Position numbers and translations under genes: made by a program. Of a stretch of 64,000 nt of DNA, positions 8,951 through 17,030 are shown in pieces (position 1 is the first letter of the stretch; every line of letters begins with the position of its first letter). The notes beneath the pieces are model-generated. The model did not search any database and was not told the origin of the DNA. It saw nothing but the letters and a program-made list of their open reading frames with translations. The DNA lies in assembly GCA_020723185.1 (NCBI GenBank), contig DYJI01000001.1:1-64000 (forward strand). Direction: 5' to 3'. The DNA comes from Sideroxydans lithotrophicus. GTDB taxonomy: Bacteria; Pseudomonadota; Gammaproteobacteria; Burkholderiales; Gallionellaceae.

Positions 8951-9050
8951 GGGGGGAGTTTAGCACGGTGATCGAAGAGCGTCCGGGAACCCGGACTTTA
9001 GTTTCGACGTCACGCGCTGTGCGCATGAGTCTGCACTGCAACTGACGTTG

Positions 9051-9096
9051 TCCTCTGCACAAACGTTCTATGCAGCGACTGCCTGGCCAGCTTCGG
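9051..9096 (-). repeat. Partial duplicate of the rnpB 5' end
   Basis: This 46-base stretch matches 8906-8951 at 44 of 46 positions and in the same orientation, exactly 145 bases away. It covers the 5' strand of P1 and the start of the next helices, ending right after GCAGAGGA; the conserved AAGTCCGGGC is absent. The two differences turn GCTAGACAG into GCCAGGCAG on the minus strand, and the duplicate pairs slightly better with the 3' P1 strand of rnpB than the resident copy does. Confidence 0.85.
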
Positions 9097-9152
9097 AACG
9101 GGTTTGAATACAGCGGAATAAAGCACGCACGAGAATGCGGGGTATGTCGCAA

Positions 9153-10631
9153 TCAGCCCGCATCCACCTGCAAGCTGATGCCCACCGATTTCCACAGCCT
9201 GGCCTCCGCTTGCAGGGCGGTCTCCGTCAAAGGGTTCTGCGCCAGCCAGTCACCGCTCAGCTGCAGAAGGAACTTCGTGCCGCTGAACCTGCCCTGCATC
9301 TCGGGCAACACTACATCACTGCGGTTCCTGTAGAACAGGGCGGACAAACGCAAGGCCATCACCTTGGCGGTCACTTGCCATTCGGATAGCTGGTCGCTCA
9401 CCTTCTCCAGCTTGCCGCGATGCGACAGTGCGAGCAGGCTCAGACGTTGCTGCTCCTTGCGCGAGAATCCGGGCATGTCGGCATTGGCAAGGATGTAGGC
9501 GGAATGTTTGTGATAACCGCTGTGGGCGACGCTGATGCCGATCTCGTGCAGGTCGCATGCCCAGGCCAGCAGCTGCATGTCTTCTTCATCCACATGGTCG
9601 TCGGCGAACTGTTGCGCCAGATGCGCGGCCAGCGCGCGCACGCGCACGCTCTGCGCGTGGTCCACATGGTAGCGCCGCATGAATTGCCGCACCGTCGCCT
9701 CGCGCATGTCGTTGTGGGTGAAGCGTCCCAGCAGGTCGTACAGCACACCTTCCCGCAACGCACCCAGCGCGGGACGCATCAGCTCGATGCCCAGTTCGCA
9801 AAAGGCGGCATACATGATGGCGAAGCCGCCCGCGAACACCGGCACACGATCCGCCTTCATGCCAGGCAGATCGAGTTTGGCGACATCGCCGATCTCCAGC
9901 AGCTTTGCGCGCAGTTGCTCCAACCCTTCGCGGGTGATGCCGGAGGCGCTGTAACCGTTCTGCTCCAGCACGTCGCAGATGACCCGTGCCGTCCCCGAGG
10001 AACCGAGGGCCACGCTCCAGTGCCCGTGCGAATACTCTGACACGATGGCTTGCAGCTCATTGCGGGCGGCAATTTCGGCCTGTTTGAGGTTGGACTTGGT
10101 CACTTTGCCGTCTGGAAAGAAACGTGCGCTGTAGCTGACGCAGCCCATGTAAAGGCTTTCCAAATGGATGGGTTGCAAACCTTCCCCGATGATGAACTCG
10201 GTGGAGCCGCCGCCTATGTCCATCACCATGCGTCGTCCCTCGCCTTGCGGCAAACCCTGCGCAACACCCAGATAGATCAGGCGCGCCTCTTCACGGCCGG
10301 CGATGACTTCGATGGGGAAGCCGAGCGCGGCTTCCGCCTGCTTGAGGAATTCGGGCGCGTTCTTGGCGACACGCAGGGAGTTGGTGCCGACCGCGCGCAC
10401 CGCTTCGCGCGGCAGGTCACGCAGGCGCTCGCCGAAACGCTGCAGGCATTCGATGGCACGTTGCTGGGAAGGCTGGTCCAGACGCTTGTCGGCGGTGATG
10501 CCGGAGGCGAGACGCACCGCTTCGCGCAGTCCGTCCAGCATGTAGAGCTGGTCGTTCTCGACGCGCGCGACCTGCAGCCTGAAACTGTTGGAACCGAGGT
10601 CGACGGCGGCGAGGAGAGGCTGGCGGTGCAA
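9153..10631 (-). CDS. ppx: Exopolyphosphatase (Ppx/GppA family)
   Basis: Removes terminal phosphates from polyphosphate; a relative hydrolyses pppGpp. The 492-residue product has the ASKHA-fold DLGSNSFRL motif near the N-terminus, VMDIGGGSTEF (the second phosphate-binding motif), GTNSLRVAKN, and a C-terminal HD-like helical domain with CDLHEIGISV. The start codon appears to be TTG (10629-10631), since no ATG or GTG lies between the phoU stop and the conserved region; the gap from phoU is 15 bases. Pairing with phoU suggests a phosphate-storage operon. Confidence 0.92.
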   Translation of the reverse strand: MHRQPLLAAVDLGSNSFRLQVARVENDQLYMLDGLREAVRLASGITADKRLDQPSQQRAIECLQRFGERLRDLPREAVRAVGTNSLRVAKNAPEFLKQAEAALGFPIEVIAGREEARLIYLGVAQGLPQGEGRRMVMDIGGGSTEFIIGEGLQPIHLESLYMGCVSYSARFFPDGKVTKSNLKQAEIAARNELQAIVSEYSHGHWSVALGSSGTARVICDVLEQNGYSASGITREGLEQLRAKLLEIGDVAKLDLPGMKADRVPVFAGGFAIMYAAFCELGIELMRPALGALREGVLYDLLGRFTHNDMREATVRQFMRRYHVDHAQSVRVRALAAHLAQQFADDHVDEEDMQLLAWACDLHEIGISVAHSGYHKHSAYILANADMPGFSRKEQQRLSLLALSHRGKLEKVSDQLSEWQVTAKVMALRLSALFYRNRSDVVLPEMQGRFSGTKFLLQLSGDWLAQNPLTETALQAEARLWKSVGISLQVDAG

Positions 10632-10646
10632 AACGCTGCGGGCAGC

Positions 10647-11354
10647 TTATTGCTGCACTTCCCGTTCGATCTCTTCGACGGTGACGTGACGCACGTCGCG
10701 TCCCTTGACCATGTAGACCACATACTCGGACATGTTCTTGGCATGATCGCCGATGCGCTCGATGGCCTTGGCCACGAACAGGATCTCCAGCGAGGTGGAG
10801 ATGGTGCGCGGGTCTTCCATCATGAAGGTGATGAGGTAACGCATGATGGCGCGGAACTCCTCGTCCACCTGCTCGTCCTGACGCACGACCTCTGCTGCGG
10901 CGGTGAGGTTGAGACGTGCAAAGGCGTCCAGCGATTTTCGTAGCATGTCGAGTGCGATGTCGCTGGCATGCTTGATCTCGTTGTAACGCGGCAGATGCAG
11001 GCGTTCTTTCTGCGATAGCAGCTTGGCCATGCGCGCGATCTTCTCCGCCTCGTCGCCGATACGCTCCAGGTCGGTGATGGTCTTGATCACGGTCATCACC
11101 ATGCGCAGGTCGCCCGCCGCCGGCTGGCGACGCACCAGGATGTGGTTGCAGCTTTCGTCGATCTCGACTTCCATCAGGTTCACGCGGTGGTCGTCCTCGA
11201 TCACCTGGTTCATCAGCGCGACATCCCCCGTGACCAGCGACTCGACAGCAAGTTTGATCTGGTTCTCGACCAGTCCGCCCATCTGCAGCACACGCGCGCG
11301 AACGGCTTCCAGTTCCGCGTCGAATTGTTTGGAGGTGTGTTCGGTGCCGACCAT
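10647..11354 (-). CDS. phoU: Phosphate-specific transport accessory protein PhoU
   Basis: Negative regulator of phosphate uptake and of the PhoR-PhoB response. The 235-residue protein is two repeated three-helix bundles; the paired metal-site motifs DLERIGDEAEKI and AIERIGDHAKNM are visible. The ATG at 11354 is chosen over the one at 11360 because AAGGA (11361-11365) abuts the upstream ATG but is six bases from this one. It lies directly upstream of ppx. The pst transporter genes and phoBR are not in this window. Confidence 0.94.
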   Translation of the reverse strand: MVGTEHTSKQFDAELEAVRARVLQMGGLVENQIKLAVESLVTGDVALMNQVIEDDHRVNLMEVEIDESCNHILVRRQPAAGDLRMVMTVIKTITDLERIGDEAEKIARMAKLLSQKERLHLPRYNEIKHASDIALDMLRKSLDAFARLNLTAAAEVVRQDEQVDEEFRAIMRYLITFMMEDPRTISTSLEILFVAKAIERIGDHAKNMSEYVVYMVKGRDVRHVTVEEIEREVQQ

Positions 11355-11414
11355 GATCATTCCTTATGGATTAATACAAATTCCGGATGCTACTGATGCT
11401 TCGTTAAGGTTATG

Positions 11415-12083
11415 TTACTGCGCGGTCATCGTTTGCACGCCATCGGGCGTGCCCAGCAGCAGCACATCGGCGGGACGCAACGCGAACAGGCCGTTGGTCA
11501 CCACGCCCGGCAGGTGGTTCAGCTTCGCTTCCAGCTCGGTCGGATTCATGATGGAAAGACCGTGCACATCGAGGATGACGTTGCCGTTGTCAGTGGTGAA
11601 CCCTTCGCGCAGCCTGGGCTGGCCGCCCAGCTTGACCATCTCGCGCGCGATGTAGCTTTGCGCCATCGGAATGACCTCGATCGGCAGCGGGAACTTGCCC
11701 AGCACATCCACCAGCTTGCTCTGGTCGCACACGCAGATGAACTTGGCGCTCGCCGCCGCCACGATCTTCTCGCGCGTCAACGCACCGCCGCCGCCCTTCA
11801 CCATGTGCATGTGCCTGTTGATCTCGTCCGCGCCGTCCACATAGACGGGCAATTCGCCCGCGTCGTTCAGCGACAGCACTTCGATTCCATGACCCTGCAG
11901 ACGCTTGGCGGAAGCCTCTGAACTGGCGACTGCGCCGCGTATCTTGTGCTTGATCTTGGCCAGCTCGTCGATGAAGAAGTTGGCGGTGGAGCCGGTGCCC
12001 ACACCCACGATGCAATCGTTGGGAACATAGGCGATCGCTGCCTGTGCGACCGCGCGTTTCAAATCGTCTTGTGTCATTGCCAT
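11415..12083 (-). CDS. rpiA: Ribose-5-phosphate isomerase A
   Basis: Interconverts ribose 5-phosphate and ribulose 5-phosphate in the pentose phosphate and Calvin pathways. The 222-residue product has [12 protein letters not shown] (phosphate loop), [17 protein letters not shown] with the catalytic acid, and [14 protein letters not shown]. The start (MAMTQDDLK) is set by homology; AAGAG lies upstream. The frame is open further 5' but that segment is not RpiA-like. The gene stands between phoU and the divergent tRNA gene. Together with prk it fits a pathway that regenerates ribulose bisphosphate. Confidence 0.96.
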   Translation of the reverse strand: MAMTQDDLKRAVAQAAIAYVPNDCIVGVGTGSTANFFIDELAKIKHKIRGAVASSEASAKRLQGHGIEVLSLNDAGELPVYVDGADEINRHMHMVKGGGGALTREKIVAAASAKFICVCDQSKLVDVLGKFPLPIEVIPMAQSYIAREMVKLGGQPRLREGFTTDNGNVILDVHGLSIMNPTELEAKLNHLPGVVTNGLFALRPADVLLLGTPDGVQTMTAQ

Positions 12084-12176
12084 ATCTATTCTCTTGTTGT
12101 CTCTCTCGGTGCGCCGATTATTGCAGGAATTCGCGGAATAAGGAAACGGATGCCGCTGTGGACGGTGTCCAGCCAC

Positions 12177-12205
12177 TTTTCAAACCCGGCATATGCATTT
12201 AGGAT
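12177..12205 (+). promoter_or_regulatory. Candidate sigma-70 promoter of tRNA-Ala
   Basis: TTTTCA (12177-12182) and TAGGAT (12200-12205) are separated by 17 bases, and the tRNA begins 11 bases after the -10. Each hexamer matches consensus at 4 of 6 positions. Confidence 0.45.
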
Positions 12206-12216
12206 TCGTCCGGCAT

Positions 12217-12292
12217 GGGGGTGTAGCTCAGTTGGGAGAGCGTCTGGTTCGCAATCAGAAGGTCGTCAGTTCGATCCTGATCACCTCCACCA
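12217..12292 (+). tRNA. tRNA-Ala, anticodon CGC
   Basis: A 76-base cloverleaf including an encoded CCA. The acceptor stem GGGGGTG pairs with CACCTCC and includes a G3:U70 pair, the main identity mark of alanine tRNAs. The D arm is GCTCAGTTGGGAGAGC, the anticodon loop is TTCGCAA (anticodon CGC, reading GCG codons), and the T loop is TTCGATC. It is a lone tRNA gene, between the divergent rpiA and the convergent YkgJ-type gene. Confidence 0.96.
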
Positions 12293-12305
12293 TGACTTCC
12301 ACAGC

Positions 12306-12677
12306 TTATTTCTGTCTTACCCCGTACAAGGCCTGCAGGCGGATGCATTCCGGATTCTGCGACCCGTCCGGCATCAGCGCGGGGAATTCTCGGCAGACGG
12401 AAGGACGGTTCTCATAGATGGTGCACAGCCCATCCTCACCCAAAGCGATACACCGGCCCGGTGCCATCTCGGTCCCCTTCATGCAGGCCCGGAACGGTGT
12501 CAGCGATACCGCCATGTCCGATGGCACGTAGCCGCCCGGCTGGCTGTCCATCTCTCCCTGGTAGAACGAGACGCGATAGTGCTTGCAACAGACGGCGCAG
12601 CCCAGACAGGGATTGTCGCTGCCGGACATGTCATAGAAGGTGCGGCCATCGTCGGTCTGGATGATGTGCTGGCTCAC
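12306..12677 (-). CDS. YkgJ-type cysteine-cluster protein (CxxCxxCC)
   Basis: A member of the family annotated as putative zinc- or iron-chelating domain proteins. The 123-residue product has the defining cluster Cys24-x2-Cys27-x2-Cys30-Cys31 and further cysteines in GRCIALGEDGLC and RPSVCREF. A GTG start (12675-12677) is chosen: AGAGG is eight bases upstream and overlaps the end of xerD. A longer ATG-initiated frame exists but would run through xerD in another phase. It is probably cotranslated with xerD, four bases away. The molecular function is unknown; metal binding is inferred from the cysteines. Confidence 0.8.
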   Translation of the reverse strand: MSQHIIQTDDGRTFYDMSGSDNPCLGCAVCCKHYRVSFYQGEMDSQPGGYVPSDMAVSLTPFRACMKGTEMAPGRCIALGEDGLCTIYENRPSVCREFPALMPDGSQNPECIRLQALYGVRQK

Positions 12678-12681
12678 GGTC

Positions 12682-13578
12682 TCAACCTCTAGGATGGTGC
12701 TGTGTATGCAACTGTTTGAGACGTTCCCGCGCCACATGTGTGTAGATCTGCGTGGTCGAGATATCCGAATGACCGAGCAGCATCTGCACCACGCGCAAGT
12801 CGGCACCATGGTTGAGCAGGTGTGTGGCGAAGGCATGGCGCAGGGTGTGCGGGGACAGGGGCTTGTGTACACCGCCCTGTCTGGCGTGTTTCTTGATCAG
12901 GTACCAGAACATCTGCCGCGTCATCGCTTCGGCGCGCTGGGTGACGAACAGGTCATCACTCATCTTGCCTGCCAGCAATGCCGGGCGTGCCTCGGCCATG
13001 TAACGCTTGATCCAGTCCAGCGCCTCCTCACCCAGCGGTACCAGCCGTTCCTTGCTGCCCTTGCCCATCACTCGCGTCACGCCCATGTCCAGGCTGACCT
13101 GCGCGACTTTCAGGTTGACCAGCTCCGACACCCGCAAGCCGCTGGCATATAGCACTTCCAGCATAGTGCGGTCGCGCATGCCCAGCGGCGTCTCCACATC
13201 GGGTACGTTCAACAACAATTCGACGTCCTCTTCAGTCAGGCTCTTGGGCAGGCTGCGCGGCAGCTTGGGTGTGGCGATCTGCAAAGTGGGGTCGACTGTG
13301 ATGCGATTCTGTCGCAGCAGATAGCGGAACAGGCGCTTCAGACTGGAAATGGCGCGCGAGGTCGATGTCGCGCGTGCTTTCTGCTTGCTCACCAGATACG
13401 CGAGGAAGCCCTGGATATCGGCCTGGCTCGTCGCCAGCAGCCCGCATCCGCGTTGCTCGGCCAGCCATTGTGAGAACTTGTTCAGATCGCGCCGATAGCT
13501 TTCCAGCGTGTTGCGCGATAACCCGTCTTCCAGCCACAGCGCATCACCGAACTCGTCCAGCAGTTCAGCGTCGCTCAT
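12682..13578 (-). CDS. xerD: Site-specific tyrosine recombinase XerD
   Basis: Works with XerC at dif to resolve chromosome dimers at division. The 298-residue protein has an N-terminal SAM-like core-binding domain (about 5-95) and a C-terminal catalytic domain with the full set: Arg149 (ASGLR), Lys173 (GKGSKER), His244 and Arg247 (HTLRH), His270 (LLGHSDI) and the nucleophile Tyr279 (IYTHV). Length and motifs fit XerD rather than phage integrases, and no attachment site or phage gene is nearby. Its start overlaps the end of ogt by 14 bases. Confidence 0.93.
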   Translation of the reverse strand: MSDAELLDEFGDALWLEDGLSRNTLESYRRDLNKFSQWLAEQRGCGLLATSQADIQGFLAYLVSKQKARATSTSRAISSLKRLFRYLLRQNRITVDPTLQIATPKLPRSLPKSLTEEDVELLLNVPDVETPLGMRDRTMLEVLYASGLRVSELVNLKVAQVSLDMGVTRVMGKGSKERLVPLGEEALDWIKRYMAEARPALLAGKMSDDLFVTQRAEAMTRQMFWYLIKKHARQGGVHKPLSPHTLRHAFATHLLNHGADLRVVQMLLGHSDISTTQIYTHVARERLKQLHTQHHPRG

Positions 13579-14026
13579 GGGCCAGCAGCCACCGTTTGAT
13601 GTTCAGTGCATCGTCATCCGCACGATGCATGAATCCGCCCAGCCCCGACTTGCCCACCACACGATGGCATGGGATGACGAGCGGGATAGGATTGCTGCCG
13701 CAAGCCTGGCCGACGGCCTGTGCACTGGAGCCGATCTGCGCCGCCAGCTCGCCGTAACTTCGCGTCTGGCCACTGGGGATCTCCAGCATCGCTTGCCACA
13801 CGTTGCACTGGTGGTGCGTGCCGTCGAGTTCGAATGGCAAATCGATCTCATGCTGCGGATCAACCAGATAGGCTTGCAGTTCAGCACAGATCGTTTTCGC
13901 CATCGCGCTCACAGGGGCTTGCAGTTTAGTGCTCTGCGGCAGGAATTCGATGGCGTGCAGATCCGTGTCCGAACAGCGGATGCCGAGCTTGCCGAAAGGG
14001 GCTGACATGATGGCTTGGTATTTCAT
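13565..14026 (-). CDS. ogt: Methylated-DNA--protein-cysteine methyltransferase
   Basis: Suicide repair of O6-methylguanine by transfer of the methyl group to a cysteine. The 153-residue protein carries the active-site IPCHRVVG motif (Cys120), the GQTRSYGELA helix-turn-helix region, and GSNPIPLVIPC leading into the active site. The length suits Ogt rather than the two-domain Ada. The start (MKYQAIM, 14024-14026) is chosen over an ATG at 14050 by length; neither has a strong ribosome site. It overlaps xerD by 14 bases at its 3' end. Confidence 0.92.
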   Translation of the reverse strand: MKYQAIMSAPFGKLGIRCSDTDLHAIEFLPQSTKLQAPVSAMAKTICAELQAYLVDPQHEIDLPFELDGTHHQCNVWQAMLEIPSGQTRSYGELAAQIGSSAQAVGQACGSNPIPLVIPCHRVVGKSGLGGFMHRADDDALNIKRWLLAHERR

Positions 14027-14104
14027 GCGCGCATCATATCTGAAATGCAAAAATATGCTTTGCTACCGGCATAGCCGCTGTGCATTTGATAATAGGCACA
14101 CAAA

Positions 14105-14130
14105 AAAACGGGAGCCGAGGCTCCCGTTTT
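14105..14130 (-). terminator. Intrinsic terminator of the rpsP-rimM-trmD-rplS operon
   Basis: An 11-bp stem with a three-base loop (centred at 14117) is followed on the minus strand by a run of seven Ts. It lies 23 bases beyond the rplS stop. Confidence 0.88.
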
Positions 14131-14152
14131 CCATGTGGCTTGTTGCGGCTGT

Positions 14153-14527
14153 TTATACTGCTGCAGCTTTGCGAGCAGGAAGTTTTTCCTTGATACGTGC
14201 CGACTTGCCGGAACGATCACGCAGGTAGTACAGCTTGGCGCGACGTACGTCACCGCGACGCTTCATCTCGATGCTGGCGATCAGCGGAGAGTAGGTCTGG
14301 AAGGTACGCTCCACGCCTTCGCCCGAAGAGACCTTGCGCACGATGAAGCTGGAGTTCAGGCCCTTGTTGCGCTTGGCGATCACTACGCCTTCGAACAACT
14401 GCACACGCTTGCGCTCGCCTTCGATAACGTTCACGCCGACGACAACGGTGTCGCCAGGTGCGAATTCGGGAATGGTCTTGTTCAGACGCGCGATTTCTTC
14501 TTTTTCGAGAATGCCGATCAGATTCAT
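14153..14527 (-). CDS. rplS: 50S ribosomal protein L19
   Basis: Large-subunit protein at the interface with the 30S. The 124-residue product begins [14 protein letters not shown] and contains [13 protein letters not shown], the SGEGVERTF block and a C-terminal lysine-rich tail, all typical of L19. Its ATG overlaps the trmD stop (ATGA). It is the last gene of the conserved four-gene operon, with a terminator right behind it. Confidence 0.98.
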   Translation of the reverse strand: MNLIGILEKEEIARLNKTIPEFAPGDTVVVGVNVIEGERKRVQLFEGVVIAKRNKGLNSSFIVRKVSSGEGVERTFQTYSPLIASIEMKRRGDVRRAKLYYLRDRSGKSARIKEKLPARKAAAV

Positions 14528-15300
14528 TTTGTTTCCTTTTCTTGTGCGGAAGCTTGTTCCTGCTGGTACTCAGCCAGTAGCCGAGCTTCCTGTTTAGTCA
14601 ACTGGCGATCCGCCAGCAAATCCGGACGACGTTCCGCAGTCCTGCCTAATGACTGCTTCAATCGCCACTTCTCTATCTCGGCGTGATGCCCGGACATCAA
14701 CACTTCCGGAACACCTTCGCCGTTATAAATCTCGGGCCGCGTATAGTGGGGACAATCCAGCAGACCTTCCACGAAGGAATCCTGCTGCGCCGATGCGTCG
14801 TCACCCAATACGCCGGGGATCTGCCGCACTACGCTATCCATCACCACCATCGCTGCCAACTCGCCACCGGACAACACATAGTCCCCGATGGAAAGCTCTT
14901 CATCCACCTGGCTGCGCAACAGGCGTTCATCCACGCCTTCGTAACGACTCGCCAGCAATATTAATCCTTCGTCGCGCGCCAGCAGTTCCATCACCACTTC
15001 ATGGGTGAGTTGCCTGCCTTGCGGCGAGAGGTGGATCACACGACTCTTCTTTGCACCGCTTGCGGCCTGCGCTGCCTTCGCTGCGCTGATCGCATTTTCC
15101 AGCGGCTCCGCCAACATCACCATCCCGGGACCGCCGCCATAAGGACGATCGTCGATGGTGCGGTAGTTGTCGGTCGTGAAGTCTCTGGGATTCCACACCT
15201 GCAACTCGAACTTGCCCTGCTCCACTGCCCGCCGCGTCACACCATATTGGGTGATCGCTTCGAACATCTCAGGGAACAGCGTAACGACATCGAACCTCAT
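14524..15300 (-). CDS. trmD: tRNA (guanine-37-N1)-methyltransferase
   Basis: Adds a methyl group to G37 next to the anticodon, preventing frameshifts. The 258-residue protein is a SPOUT knot enzyme: [13 protein letters not shown] at the N-terminus, [24 protein letters not shown], and [15 protein letters not shown] forming the S-adenosylmethionine knot. It starts at the ATG that overlaps the rimM stop (ATGA at 15297-15300); the reading frame extends seven codons further but those lie inside rimM. Third gene of the operon. Confidence 0.98.
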   Translation of the reverse strand: MRFDVVTLFPEMFEAITQYGVTRRAVEQGKFELQVWNPRDFTTDNYRTIDDRPYGGGPGMVMLAEPLENAISAAKAAQAASGAKKSRVIHLSPQGRQLTHEVVMELLARDEGLILLASRYEGVDERLLRSQVDEELSIGDYVLSGGELAAMVVMDSVVRQIPGVLGDDASAQQDSFVEGLLDCPHYTRPEIYNGEGVPEVLMSGHHAEIEKWRLKQSLGRTAERRPDLLADRQLTKQEARLLAEYQQEQASAQEKETK

Positions 15301-15794
15301 TTGAGGTAATCCGCCTGCCAATCCACACGGATGATCTTGCCTGCCAGGTCGACATCCTGCACCACGCTTTCGATGAAGGGTAGCATCAGCTGCCCGTGCG
15401 CTCCTTGCAGCACCAGCACATCGTTGGCACCCGTCTCCAGCAGATTCTCGACCGTGCCCAGCACTTCGTCCTGCTGGTTCTGTACCGTCATACCGATCAG
15501 GTCGGACCAGTAATACTCATCCTCATCCTGCTCCGGTAATTCTGCACGCGGCACAGCGACCAATCTGCCCTTCAGTCTTTCAGCCTCGTTGCGGTCGGCC
15601 ACGCCTTCCAGCTTGGCGACCACCACCTTGCCATGCACCTTGGCTTCCAGCACCTTCGTGGCCTGCCAGGCTGCTTCGTTCCCCAAGTACCAAACGTCGT
15701 AATCGAGCAGGCTGTCCAGATATTCGGTGAAAGTCTGTACCTTCACCCAGCCCTGTATGCCCTGTGCCGCTACGATCTTTCCCATGACGACCAT
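15297..15794 (-). CDS. rimM: 16S rRNA processing / 30S maturation protein RimM
   Basis: Assembly factor for the 30S head that binds S19. The 165-residue product has the N-terminal RimM barrel ([15 protein letters not shown]) and the C-terminal PRC-barrel ([11 protein letters not shown], then [11 protein letters not shown]). The ATG at 15794 is preferred: GAGG lies eight bases upstream and it leaves a 13-base gap after rpsP. An alternative ATG at 15827 would overlap rpsP by 20 bases. Ends in an ATGA junction with trmD. Confidence 0.95.
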   Translation of the reverse strand: MVVMGKIVAAQGIQGWVKVQTFTEYLDSLLDYDVWYLGNEAAWQATKVLEAKVHGKVVVAKLEGVADRNEAERLKGRLVAVPRAELPEQDEDEYYWSDLIGMTVQNQQDEVLGTVENLLETGANDVLVLQGAHGQLMLPFIESVVQDVDLAGKIIRVDWQADYLK

Positions 15795-15807
15795 GGGAAC
15801 AGCCTCA

Positions 15808-16062
15808 TCAGGCCTTTGCTGCTGCACCGGCTTTTTTGACCAGACGGCTGACAGTCTCGCTCAACTGCGCACCCTTGTCCTGCCAGTGCGTAACGCGATC
15901 CAGCGCGATACGCAGGCTTTCCGCACCTTCAACGGCCAGCGGATTGTAGAAACCGACGCGCTCGATGAAACGGCCGTCGCGGCGGTTGCGGGAATCGGCA
16001 ACGACCACGTTGTAGAACGGACGGTTCTTGGAACCGCCGCGAGAAAGACGAATGACTACCAT
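15808..16062 (-). CDS. rpsP: 30S ribosomal protein S16
   Basis: Small-subunit assembly protein. The 84-residue product starts [20 protein letters not shown] and contains [14 protein letters not shown], both signatures of S16. It is the first gene of rpsP-rimM-trmD-rplS. A candidate promoter lies about 50-80 bases upstream. Confidence 0.98.
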   Translation of the reverse strand: MVVIRLSRGGSKNRPFYNVVVADSRNRRDGRFIERVGFYNPLAVEGAESLRIALDRVTHWQDKGAQLSETVSRLVKKAGAAAKA

Positions 16063-16111
16063 AATGATTTCCGATATAAAAAGTTGATCTGGCCCGTGCC
16101 AAAGGGCGCGA

Positions 16112-16141
16112 ATTCTACGACACCTTGCCGAACTAAGGCAA
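16112..16141 (-). promoter_or_regulatory. Candidate sigma-70 promoter for the rpsP operon
   Basis: On the minus strand TTGCCT (16136-16141) and TAGAAT (16112-16117) are 18 bases apart, each close to consensus. The position suits a leader of about 45 bases before rpsP. A 7-bp inverted repeat (CCTTGCC / GGCAAGG) overlaps the -35 region. Confidence 0.4.
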
Positions 16142-16162
16142 GGACTGATTTTTTCAGGGAAA

Positions 16163-16975
16163 TCAGCGCTGCAGGATGACTTGCAGGACGAATTGGGTGC
16201 CCAGATAGGCGAGCAGCAGAAAGGCGAAGCCGCTCAGCGTCAGGCGCACTGCGGTATGGCCGCGCCAGCCGTAGTAGTGATGCCCCACCAGCAGCCCACC
16301 AAAAACGAACCAGGAGATCAATCCGAACAACACCTTATGCGTGAACTGGAAGGGCTGCCCGAACACCTGCTCCGAGAACAGGATGCCGGAAACCACGGTC
16401 ACCGTCAGGATCGCGAAACCGATGCCGATGACGCGGAACAGCAAGGATTCCATGGTCATCAGGGGCGGCATGCTCTTCAATATCCGTGGCAGCCTCGCAT
16501 GATGCAGGCGCTTCTCGACCAACGAGATCAGTCCGGCGTGCAAGGCGGCGATGGTGAACAGACTGTACGCCAGCATCGCCATCAGCACATGGGTATCGAA
16601 CAGCCCGGACGGTGGTTGCGACAGGATGTGCCCGACCGGGAACAGCATGGGTAACAGCACGCTGATCGCCGCCAGCGGCAACATCAAGGCCAGCAAACCG
16701 GAGAGCGGATAGAACAGTCTGGCTACCCAATAGATCAGCACGGTCAGCCACAGGATCAGCGACAAGGCATAGGTCACGCCCAGATTGAGCGCGCCCCATA
16801 CGAACAGCGTCTGGTACAACAAGGTGCCATGCATCAGCAGCGGCAGGATCACGGCGAATCCGAGCGCACCGCGATTCTTCTGCTCTGCCGTTCCGGCCGT
16901 CTGGGCGCGCCAGAACAGGAATGCCAATACAGCGTACAGGGCGAAAGTCAGCAGAGGCAGAGCTTGGTTCGACAT
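16163..16975 (-). CDS. CcsA/YpjD-like integral membrane cytochrome c assembly-type protein
   Basis: A 270-residue protein with about eight hydrophobic segments, of the CcsA/CcmC/HemX-like superfamily. Visible family features are the segment beginning [22 protein letters not shown] and His-containing segments near [10 protein letters not shown]. The tryptophan-rich haem motif (WGxxW) of true CcsA is not evident, so it is probably the YpjD-type relative found divergent from ffh in many betaproteobacteria. It could be involved in haem handling or in the assembly of membrane proteins; its function is not settled. Divergent from ffh with a 55-base gap. Confidence 0.8.
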   Translation of the reverse strand: MSNQALPLLTFALYAVLAFLFWRAQTAGTAEQKNRGALGFAVILPLLMHGTLLYQTLFVWGALNLGVTYALSLILWLTVLIYWVARLFYPLSGLLALMLPLAAISVLLPMLFPVGHILSQPPSGLFDTHVLMAMLAYSLFTIAALHAGLISLVEKRLHHARLPRILKSMPPLMTMESLLFRVIGIGFAILTVTVVSGILFSEQVFGQPFQFTHKVLFGLISWFVFGGLLVGHHYYGWRGHTAVRLTLSGFAFLLLAYLGTQFVLQVILQR

Positions 16976-17030
16976 GAAGAGTGCGTATGTTTTAGACTGT
17001 GCGGATTCTACACCAAGTCACTCAGGCATC

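Noticed and set aside
8981-8996. Perfect 7-bp hairpin GTCCGGG-AA-CCCGGAC upstream of rnpB as a ppx terminator
   Set aside because: There is no T-run after it on the minus strand, and the two-base loop is too tight for a standard terminator.
8200-9045. Plus-strand frame of 281 codons over the rnpB region
   Set aside because: It lies across RNase P RNA, which is certain from its signature and P1 pairing; the product resembles no protein family I know.
12682-13578. Phage or island integrase next to the tRNA-Ala gene
   Set aside because: The protein fits XerD in length and motifs, it is in an ordinary operon context, and there is no repeat of the tRNA 3' end or any phage gene nearby.
16124-16144. 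Inverted repeat CCTTGCC...GGCAAGG near rpsP as a terminator of the CcsA-like gene
   Set aside because: The T-run lies on the wrong strand for that gene; the stretch fits better with the rpsP promoter region.
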